Assembly (NCBI RefSeq): GCF_032118995.1
Contig: NC_092648.1
Coordinates: 21,790,450-21,854,449 of the forward strand
Source: Asterias amurensis
Taxonomy: Eukaryota; Echinodermata; Asteroidea; Forcipulatida; Asteriidae
Direction of reading: 5' to 3'
Length of the DNA: 64,000 nt
The translations under genes and the position numbers were made by a program. Positions within the stretch are counted from its first letter, which is position 1; each line of letters opens with the position of its first letter. The notes under the pieces were generated by a model. The model was not told the DNA's origin and searched no databases. It was given only the letters and a program-made list of their open reading frames with translations. Below are positions 13,201 through 25,200 of the stretch, piece by piece.

Positions 13201-16200
13201 GTCATGAAAATACGTTTGTAAATGCTTAAAATAATTTTCGTCTCAGGAGAATTTCATGACATTGTTTTACTCATTTCCCAAAAACTACAGCACCTCAGCA
13301 CGTAATATTTTCAAGGAAGCTTTCTACTATCATTATCTTCACACTGTGTAAGTTTAGTGTAAATCTGTGGACATTGTGTTTTTTGTCCTACAAAAGTTAC
13401 ATAGACCCTTTAAAATTACTGAAAATAAACATTTTTTTGTTAGAAGCCTTTAGCAGCTTTCTGAGAAACATTTCACTTCCAAACAATGTGGTTATGTAAA
13501 AAAATATCAGTTGTTATGCCCCAAAATTTGAATATGAGATGCATTAGTGTAGCAACGTTTCTTAGATTGTGTATTCCTATTAAGAATTTTAATTTTAAAA
13601 TTTTCCTGCAAGGACATATTCGCTCTGGATTTTTTTATGATATTGCAATTCGCAACCACCTTTGGAAATGAAACTTCCACATTTATTTTATACATCTACA
13701 TCTATATTGGATTAAAACAATCGAGCAGTTCCAAAAACCAAAGGTATATTTTGCCTTTAAAGCCATTGGACACTTTCGGTAAACAGTGTTGTCCAAGGCC
13801 CACACTTCGTGTATCACAACTTATATATAAAATAACAAACCTGTGAAAATTTAGGCTCAATCGGTCATCGGAGTCGGGAGAAAATAACGGGAAAACCCAC
13901 CCTTGTTTCCGCACTTCGCCGTGTCATGACATGTGTTTAAAATAAATCCGTAATTCTCGTTATCGAGAATTTATAATTGTTTCAGTGCTTTCTCAAAAAG
14001 TAAAACATTTCATGGAATAACATTTCAAGAGAAGTCTTTCACCATTACCTTCTGTAAACCCTGTAAGTTATTTGTAAATCTGTGAACTTTTATTTTTTTT
14101 TCTGTTCCGAAAGTGTATAATGGCTTTAAGCTTACTACCCAAGTACTGTATATTACCTTGGAGGCCAGATGCAGCATTGTACCCTGCCCTGGAGTAATGC
14201 TGTTCAAAACGCTCTCAAGTTTATCGTCATGTTTTGGTCCTTTCACACCTGAAAAGTCAAATTCAAATCAACAAACAATTAACCAGCTGAAAACTTGAGA
14301 GAGGCAGTTTTGTGTGTGTTCAAATGCACACTGTCCTAAATGTTCCAACGGCTGGAACAGTTGTGCCACATCAAGCGATACGCGTGAAGCGCACAGCAAT
14401 CATTGAACAATTTTAATTTTTGCATTTATTTTACTTTTTGACCAAAAAGTGTTGATGTTTTTTGACCGAAAAGGTATTTATGAATGTGAATCAAAGTGTG
14501 TTGAATCGGTTTTCAACTAGTGGTTTAAACCCGCCGAGACCTGGTTCTTGATAATTTACCTCGACTTCGTCGCGGTAAAATTATCAAGAACCAGGCCTCA
14601 TTGGATTTAAACATTGAAAACCTCTTCAACACACATTATATGAAAGTTTCTGCCCATGTACAAGGTAGCTGATTCGCGAAAATTCTGGCCGATATGCACA
14701 TATTTTAATTTGTTTTTATTTTAGTTTTACTATGGTAAATCAAGAGAGCATGAGGCTGAAAGATTAAGCCCAGGCTTGCAGAAGACAGCCTAGACTGACA
14801 AAATACAAACATGGAGACAGGACAGACAGGGAAATTCATAACAATCAAAAATTACTGTGGATGCGAAAATGCCTAAACTGGAAGGCCTAAAAAGAAAAAA
14901 TTGCGGATGAAAAACGAAGAAAAAAACAATGAGAATGACAACAGGTGGACTGCAATGGAAGAAAGCTATGCCACATAATGGTCAAACGGAAATATTTTTC
15001 AAGACATGAATCCACTCAGAGATGAAAATTTTTGAATTTCTTCATGAGTAAAGTTCCATACAAAGAAGCCCATAGAAATGATGAGCGTTGCTTGAGGGGT
15101 ATTTGGTGCAAAAGGAAAGGGTCCAACTACTTGCCGTCAACTCGCCGTTAACTCACTTGTACCGTCAACTCCTCCAATATACATTTAAAATCCACAAAAG
15201 AAGCATAGAACTGTAAAGTATTAGCTAAAAGAGAATTCTCATAAGTTTAAGGTAACATTTCGGAATAAAAATTGAAGTTTTATCTTTTGAAAAAATTATC
15301 TCGAAGCAGCGCAACTGTCTGCTGCCATCTTGCTTTTTCACAGAGCTTGCACATCATGGCAACTGGGGGCGCTTTCCTGCATATGGATTAGTCTTGGCCA
15401 AAGATGTCAATGATTGGTACTATTTATTTATCAACACAAAACTGTTTTTGTAAATCAAACTTTACTATAAAAAAAACATAAGAAATATGTAGTTTAGCCC
15501 AGACTTAACACTTCCATGCCCCATTTATAAATTGTTGATGTATATTTAATGAGTTGACGGCATGAAAATGAGTTGACGGCGAGTTAACGGCAAGTCGGCG
15601 AGTTAACGGCAAGTAGTAGACCGAAAGGAAAGAAATAAAAACGCTCTGACCTGGTAGATTAATCTTGTTTTTCACGGAGGGGTATAGTGTATGAAGGAAA
15701 CGTGCTCAGTAAGTTTACACATATGAAGATCACACAGTTTATGATTTTCATTGAGAGCAGTTGTGTTCCCTCAAATGAGATGTTTTTAAATGCACAAATG
15801 ACTGGTTCAATACATCAAATAAGCCACGTCCTATATAACATTGTATGATGTTTTTCCCGCTTGCCCCCCACAAATGAAAATGTCTGGTTACACGTCATTG
15901 ATTAATATGAGGGTGGGTGTGAGTCTACTTAGTTTATTTGTCATAATAGAGGTGTACGTATAAAGGGCTCTAGAGGATGAGGAAAAGTACAGGCTGGATT
16001 AGTTCTATTTGAATGAATAGTTTGTTGACAAAGATGAATGTCTGCAATGCTAGTTTGTTTGCATGGTTCAACTACTGTCTGTCTCCTTTCTGTAAGGTCT
16101 GAACATAGAATACAGCAGGGACTATGCATGAACAGTTATCTAAAAACATTTTACAAATATGCTGCACTGGTGCACTTATCTCACTCGAATGAATAACAGT

Positions 16201-19200
16201 TGTATATTTGGTTTGCGGTAACACCATGTGTATCTACTTGCCTGGTAGAGTTTGTTCTTAGAGAACTGTCTTGCTTTACTCTACTACTGCGGAGTAGATG
16301 TTCGGGGGGTCGGGAGAACTCTCAGTTCTGAAAAGAACTGTCCTGCTGTTCAGTAGTTCAAATAATAAACGGCACTTAAAATACGCTCTACTTAGAAAAC
16401 TAAATCACAGCGCTTACAAAAATATTTAGTACAGGAAAATAAATGAATAAACCATCAAAGCAGTAAAATATATTAAGCCCAAGTAAAACAAAGAAACATA
16501 TTTAGCGTCCCCGCCCGCTTCCTTTTTAGAGGCTGCCTCCTTTTTTCTTTTATTATTTTATTTTATTATTCTTTTATTTTTATGCACATTTTTTTTTCTT
16601 TTATTTGGTGTGATTTTTTTGATATTTTTTTTAATGAAAAAGGTTATTTTAAACGATCTCAGCTAAAACAATTCTGAATGGCTTGTCTGAAAGAATGTCT
16701 TGACCAAAAATGTTTCATATGTGTATTGTGTGTTTGAGCAGTAGAAAAAACAATGGATATTTGACATTTTAAAAAGAATGGCGGCCATCTTGAAATAAAA
16801 AATACAAAATAAAAAGCCCCTCCTCCTTCCTTTTTTTTGAGAAACCCGGACGCTAAACGTGTTTATTTTTTTACTTGACCTAATACTAGTTTATTTGTGA
16901 TGTACATGTGTTTATGGCATGGGTGTGTTGTAGGTACTGTTGCAGAATACTCAAAGAAGAACAAGGCCCAGTTTCACAGAACTGCTCAAAAGCACAGAAG
17001 GCAGTTTTAAAAGCACAGAAACATTATAATGCTTACCAGAATAAGGTTACCTGCAAAAATACACTATCATGTGCAATTTATGACTGGTATCCTGCTTGAT
17101 TCTGCTCAGCAGGAAACTGTAAAGCAAACGTTTCTGCTCAAGCAGTTCTATGAAATTGTGCCCAGAATTTAGTAAACTCTTTAGAAACCCTAGCGGCCAC
17201 AAGGGGCTTGTAAATGCCCATGATTTTAAAGGCTATGGGCGCTTCTGAAGGGGCACCAAGGCCAAGATCAGGGCAAAACAAAATGTCAAGATGTTGAACA
17301 ACTATATTGGCCCAAGAGTATTGAGTAAGAATACATTCATGATGATCTGGTGTTGATTGTTGATATATCTCTCAGATTCAGATTGCATTTTGTTTCCATA
17401 AATTCATCATTTGTTGTTACATGTTCTCTGTGTTTTTCTTCTGATTGTTAGCGTTGTAACTTCGTTTACAAAGTAGAGCATGCATATTAAAATAAGGGAA
17501 TAAAAGGGTAGCGACGAGTTCTTACATGGCCGTTGAAAGTCGGCAGGGTCGGCTTGGGCCTTTAGCAAACGACAACGACCCTGCAAGGTTTTAAACAGAC
17601 GTTTAAGAACGAGTCACTACTCTTTTATTCCCACTCATATATGCCCTTTTGTTCAAAAACATTAAAAAAATACAATTACAGACACTTTGACAGTTGAAAA
17701 TTTGAGGTTTAAAATATTTTTTTCAAAAACTTTGTGAAGAATCTTTGTGCGTGAGTTGTGTGTTCGCGCGCGCACTTAAAAATAGATTATGCGCGCGCGC
17801 TTAGAAGTAGGTTATGTGCTGTTACTAATAGCTATGAATTGCGTTCCGCATGATAATCTTGCGCACCTGACACGCGGAAGCCAGCCGGTTATAAACACTG
17901 GTCATTATCAACCATTTAAACACCCCCACGTGATGCGCTCTCCACCAATACAAGAAGAAAAACTGTCTACGGTATTTATGACTGCTTGATAATAGCTGCT
18001 AAAAATAGGATTCAACCTGCCTCCAGGCAATCTCGGTATTCTAGTTGGCACACTGCTTTAGAATTGCAAAGGTCATAGGTTCAAACCCCACCCGAGTAAT
18101 ATGCCTGTGATTTTTTTCACAGAGCTCGGGAAAATACTGAGTTAACAGTGCTCACACACATTGGTGTGTTAAACAGAAACTAATACTCTTTATGCCCGAG
18201 GCAAATTTTCATCTATTAGATAATAGGCATAGTATTAATATATATTAATTATTATTTTAAATCTGATCATTATTATTCTGGGCCCACAGAGTATTGATCG
18301 GGAACAAGCACTGCCCATATGTTGATCTGTAGCCTGTGCATGTACAGTAGCTTTATGTTTGTCTGTAGCTCATAATATAAACACAAATAAGTAGTCTGGT
18401 GTTTACCCAGTGCCAGGAGTGTGTAATGCAACAGATTGCCAAGGTCGATATTCTTTACAACACTATCTTATTTGTTATGCATCAGTAAATAAATAATAAA
18501 AAAATTAAAAAGGGTTTTGTGGAATGGTACATGTCCATTTACAAGCAAAACCGGCACAACGAAATGATCATTTCTTTTATCATGAGTTGAAATTTAATTT
18601 ATTTTTGCTTTATATTTATTTCACCACTTGTTTGTTAAGGTCAGTCTAACTGAAAATGCTTATTTATCAAACATTTCTTACAATGTAGGATAGACATATG
18701 TTTATTAAATGGTCAAAATATTAACTTATTTTCAAAGTTTTTACTTTGTTGCTTTGTATAATAATCTGAAAGTTTAGTAGAGTCAGGAAAGTCCCATAAA
18801 TCTGTTGTACACAGTGTGCTAACATAATTTTCGTATCACTGAGACAGAAAATCCTTTTGTGAAATTGCTTTATTAATTTCTTTAAAACTACAACCCCTCA
18901 GCAAGAATTGATTGAAAAGAAGCTTTCCATTATCATTCTTTTATCTTTTATCCTTAAACCGTTCAAGCATAATTTAAATCTGTGGATGTGTGTGTTTTGT
19001 GTCAGACCGAAAGTACTCAAACCTTTAAACAATATCCCGTACTTAATCGCTGCATTCCTTCCAAATAAGCAACAGTTTTTTTGATATTTTACATTTTTAA
19101 CATACTTCCTCTACATATTTCAGATAACAAAATTATCTTCATGGATGCAGTTGGTTACTTCCAAGTTTCCTGTAAAAACTTTCTTTATTGGAATGGTGTT

Positions 19201-22200
19201 GTTACAGAGTTGTGGCAATAATTGAGATCCGGCATTTTTCTTAAGACCACAGACCAAAATCTGGTGTCACAGTGCCAGATTTTTTTAAGCCAGCAAGTCC
19301 TGCGGTCCTGTGAATTCCCCCCCCCAAATCAATCCCTCTTCATGTTGTTATTATTACTACATGTACATGTCAGTGTCGTCTTCCTACATGGTCGCTTATC
19401 TGTGCTGCAAGGTGTGATGGGGTTCACCTCAAGGGTCATTTGCCCCCAGAGGGTGTACAAAAAGCCTTTATCATGCTGCCTCCATCTTGGTAATGTTCCT
19501 TGTATCTTACAATAATAAATGCTAATTATCATTTTGCAATTTGGAACCAGACTATTTTGTTCTTCCAGCCTCGATCTGGTAACATTGATATCAATGGGAG
19601 AAATTAAAGATGGCTGCACCGTGATAAAGGTCAATAAGCCGATTCACTATTACAACTGCGCATGTCCGTTACTGCTGACAACGCAATTTGTTTATCTCCC
19701 GTGACCTTTTGACAATAAACCCGGGTATTGTCAAAAGGTCACGGGAGATAAACAAATTGCGTTGTCAGCAGTAACGGACATGCGCAGTTGTAATAGTGAA
19801 TCGGCTAATACCCATGGACCCTATTACACTACATGAAACAATTGTTTTGTTACACCATGGAAACAGATTGGAGATGTTCTAAAGTCATCTTCCAACAAAA
19901 TTACAACGGAATTGGCACAGTAAAAAAAAAGCAAACTATCTTTAAATAGGAAAGAGTCAGTTAAACCTATTGAATTGAAAAGAATCACAGACAGACAACA
20001 ATTATGTATTGATCACATCCACATACAATCACAACCACTTGGTATTCATTTTAAAACTCCAGCAATGTTGACCTTACCCCTTCGTTGAGCTGCAGCAAAA
20101 TCCCTATCAAGGGTTATATTCCTACCACCAACTGAACCAGCACAGCTGCTCTTTGTAGGGAATTTGTAGCTGTTGGTGGCAGAAAAGTTTGCCAGTATCT
20201 CTGATTCTGCAGACATTTTGAATCCTTATTTTCTAAGTGTAATTGAGGACACACCCATCCACAGTCCACCATGTATTCAGATAATACTACACACTTTCAG
20301 TTGCCTGCGTGGAGGTTTTTACAGCACATGCACACACCATGAGATTTCCCATGACATGGGTTTACTCTTGCTTGGTTTGATAACAAAAGCTTGTTTCACT
20401 TCAGTGGTTTATCAAAGAGCAGCAGGATTCCATAGCTATACACTAGGCCTATTTTGTACAGTATGCCTATGGTCTATGGCATGTGTGGTAGGTACACTGT
20501 AAATAAGAGCATAGCTTCAGATTGGTCGTCTGCTTGCTCATTGTACAATTAATGCACACTGCTTGCAGTATCGCAAACCTCATACTTAACATGACACATG
20601 TTCATGTACACGTCACAGAAAGATAGTGTTGTTTACATAGATTCAAATGGATATTTTCCCTTACTTGGGAGATAAAAATGACATTGACAAATAAATTATG
20701 TAAACAAATACAACACAAACGATCAGTAACAAAAGGATGGAACTTTTAAAAATATGTTTAATACAAACACCTACCTAATCCTGTTCCTTTTTTTAGGTCG
20801 CATCCTATTAAAAAAATTATTTACTTTTTCTGTCTTCAAAATTTTCTGTGTAATTCTCATTAAATCTTTTAAGAACTTGTAACTACAAAATGTAAGTGGT
20901 GACTTTAAACTAAAGAATTGATGGCCAGTTCGAATTAAAATGCTTGGTGGCCACCTTTAAAATAAATAAAATGTAATAAATAAAAGACAATTAACAGGTA
21001 TTTTTTGACTCAGCTTTAAACAATTGAGTAATTAAGGATCTGACCCAGAGCCATGATATGATAGCTCATTGCTCCAACTGCCCATTGTGACCATTTGTAA
21101 GCTGCCGGAACAAATGAGCTGTCGTATCGCTGCCGTGTTCTAATCCTTCATTGCAAAAACTAAGTATTACTTGTGGAGTTGGTCTAAATTCGGCATGTAG
21201 TGGATTATGTAGATTTAACTCTATATTGCACATTTAGAGGTAATTTATAGTGCCTTTATGAAGGTTCTTGTTGAAGGCCAGTTACTCCACTTGCTTGCTT
21301 GATTAGTCTTTCTGGTGGGTGGGTGTCATCATGATAAATTCATAGATAACTTAAGACCGATTCATTTGCATTAAACTTAAAGGCACTGGACACTGTTGGT
21401 AATTACTCAAAATAATTTTTTGGGCATAAAAACTTAAAAGGGTCTTTCTCGCAACTTCGATGACAGATTAAGCCCAAATTTTCACAGGCTTGTTTTTTTA
21501 TGCACATGATGGGATACACCAAGTGAGAAGACTGGTCTTTGACAATTACCAAACCTGTACCTTCCCTTTAAACAATAAAATTTAAATTAGAGTTCTAAAC
21601 AATTAGTTTTTAAAACAGTGATTTTCTATAAAAAAAAACATGTATTTTTGGTTGCAAGGCTACATGTAAGTCTTCATTTGAAAAAACGGTGACTACAGTA
21701 ATAAGACATTGTGTGAATGAAGGTACATGAACTTAATGATATTAAGCATGTGATGAGGTCATGAAACCAATGAAAATATCAATTGTGGTAGGTCATGGCT
21801 GAGTACACTGCACTCAAGCTCTAGTGATTCTGATCAGCAGAGTTTGAGTTCAAGTCATGATGCTTGTGTCAAGACACTTCAGTGTTTAGACATTTATTTC
21901 AATATTGTCTAAACACTGAAGTGTCTTGACACAAGCATCATGACTTGAACTCAAACTCTGCTTAAAGATTACTGCTTCATCCTTCGGATTTAATGTAAAG
22001 GTCCAAAATGTAATACACCTTAACAAAAACCAGCCAGTACACATCATTAAAGGCAGTGGACACTATTGGTAATTACTCAAAATAATTATCATCATTAAAC
22101 CTTTCTTGAGCACGAGTAATGGGGAAAGGTTGATGGAATAAAACATTGTAAGAAACAGCTCCCTCTAAAGTGGTGTAGTTCTCGAGAAAGAAGTAATTTT

Positions 22201-25200
22201 TCACGAATTTGATTTCGAGACCTCAAGTTTAGAATTTGAGGTCTCAAAATCAAGCATCAGAAAGCACACAACTTCGTGTGACAAGGGACGTTTTTCTTTC
22301 TATTATTATCTCACAAACTCGACGACCGATTGAGCTCAAATTTTCACAGGTTTGTTATTTTATGCATATGTTGAGATACATCAAGTGAGAAAACTGGTCT
22401 TTGACAATTACCAATAGTGTCCACTGTCTTTAAGAGAAGGGGTTCGCTCTGGTGCTTTGAGATGCCCCTCGAGTCAAGGCAGGGGTGATGAGGCTCTTAT
22501 ATAGAAAACCGAGTGCTGTTAGTATTATTCATTAGTAAATTGTTATTATTTTGTCTGGTTTTTACGGATGACTAAATGGGATAAAGTTGGATACTAAAAG
22601 GCCTGTGTACACACATACAATGAGACTTAAAAACGCTTGGGTAGTGTGTTGTACACAGCAGTAAATATGAAATCAGAGCTCTGTGACAAAGCATACCTCA
22701 ATGTATTACCATGTTTTGTTTCAAAATGTTTCAAACTTTGTGTAGGAATGAACCTGTTACTCTACATGTATACGTTATCTCTGAACAATATTGACAATCA
22801 ACAATTTTTAAACCTAAATGTTTTGGATAACCCTTTGTATACTAGACATTAGTTTCAAGCTACCTTCTAAATAACATTTAAAATTTACAATAACTTTGTC
22901 ATCCCTTAGCTTTGGTCAGGTACCTGAAAAAAACCTGTTCTTTTTTTCAAGTTATATTGAGTTTAATTGTATGTATTTGTATTTTTTTTAGACCCAGATG
23001 GTGACACATAATTCCAAGGTGATGAAAAAATGATGACATTGACCATACAATACATTAATGATTATGCGCATACATTTGATGTTGAACACCCGAAATGTTC
23101 AATCAGTGAGTGTTTGGCAATTTCAAGCACACTTGTCTCACAATCCTTAGGCATAGTACATGCCCTAAAAATAAATTTATGATGAGTGGTCAATTATCAG
23201 AAACCAACATGACTAACTGTTAAAATTTGCATTGTGGTACATGTTTCAGATTTTTGCAAAACGCTAAACAGGCTGTCAAAAAGCCTCATTTGTTCTCATG
23301 TTACAGATTTGTTTTATTGTTGGATACAACCCCCCCCCCCCCCCGCTCCCCCCCCCCAAATGCAATGTCATTTTCTAGGTACATGTATAGGAGTACCCCC
23401 AGGCCAGGGGAGACAATCACCCCTTCCACTGGGTGTTTGGCAGGGGTCAAGTGGTGGAATGTCCAATATCATTTCATTCTGTTTGATTTTTGGGCATGAA
23501 GCACATTTACTCAAAGCCTTGACATTTTGTAGGTATCTGGACTAATGTTTCTGTAAGAAAATTCAGTATGTCTCTTATGGTATTACAAATATAATAATAT
23601 TGTTTTTAAAAGTGTTTTTCCTAAATTTGAATGAAGGACACATATATTTTAACACCATTTAGTTTTAATTCACCATAATGTGTACACACATTCCCATTGT
23701 TGCATCCCAAATGTCTATTGTTCATTCTTTTGTCCCTACAGTCAGTGTACTTTTAACCATCCTGCATTACTTTGCACACAAAACTCCATTTGGAAATCCC
23801 TCTATTTAGAATTTCCCTGTGAGAACTACAATGCATAGTCCTTGGGAAAAGAAAACAAGGTAGACAAAGGAACTGATGGGAAGACAACGTTCACTGAATG
23901 GGCCTGAGTTTCAGTATCTCACAAAGATTAGCGGAGGAACGGTTGAATGGCGCAAAATTGTCAAGGAGTCAAGAGTAGAATAGAAAGGAACAGAAGCTTT
24001 ATTTTTTTGGCAACCTTATTAAAACGGTTGGATTAAATACACTCAAGAATACAAAGATAAAACTGCAAAAAAAAATCCCCTGATGCCCTGCTCTTGGCCT
24101 TGGTGTCTCTTCAAAAAATTCAAACATACTGTAAGATTTCACAACTGAAAGTTACCTTTCCATTAAAAAAAATGGCTTTACCCTTGCAATTCCAGACCTG
24201 CATGCTAAAGGGATTTGACAGAAAATGTGTGTTCATTTATTAGACACAATAGAGATTTGTTTTAAAAGTCGGTCACTGTAAATTGATTGTAGGTGAGTTG
24301 GCACGGAATGACCTGGTAACCAATGGTTACATTGAACACTGACTATGACAATGAAGTGACAGGAACACCGAATGGAGCTAGTCATACAATCTATGGTAAG
24401 CTGCCTGTACTTGGTGCATGATTCAGGGCTAGAACTGGGGGGGGGGTCCACAGGGCTTAGTTGTAGTAGCTAAAAGTTCTTACTGGACCAGAAAATGAAC
24501 AAAGACCAGAATCAAAATGTAGACAAATCAGATAACTTATCTCGTTTTTCTATGGTTACAAAATACTTCAATCCTCAACAAAATTGAAAGGTAGTATAAA
24601 TTTAGCTATTATGTAGCAATCTTTCTGGATCTCCTGGATCTAAAGTACATACTAAAGGGGTGGTTTACTGGGTGAAACGAGTAGGGTGGCGCAATCCTTT
24701 ATATGCTGTGATTGGTTACTGGTTGTAGAGTAGAGTTGGGCAACAGCCAATTTAAATTGGTCCCTGTCTTCTACAGTCAGTATTAGGCCTGGGCGAATTA
24801 TTTGAATATCGGGTTAATGGCAAATAGGTTTTCCTATCCGTAACCGCGAATGCCTTTTTTTCTTAACCGGATATCTGCATAGGGCGCAAATACCTGTGTA
24901 CAAACCGGATAATTCTGTAATAACAACCGAGTAACCGGATATTCTTTAACTATCCGAATATCCGCGGACGTCGGGCAACAACGGATATAAATGTTTCGTC
25001 TGAATCCTTATGAAACTTCTGTTAAGACAGCATAAAACAGTATAAATTAAGTATTTTACTATGATCACCTCCGTGAAGAGTTAAAACAATGACATTTCTT
25101 ATGTAATTTGTCCAAAGATTACACAAGTTTTCCTTCACGTAGAGTCAATCACGATCAAAAGAAAAAGCAAATCGCCATCTTTAAATTAGATCCGGTCATT

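Noticed and set aside
20173..20502. Plus-strand 109-residue frame
   Set aside because: It overlaps the better-supported minus-strand candidate exon and resembles no family I recognise.
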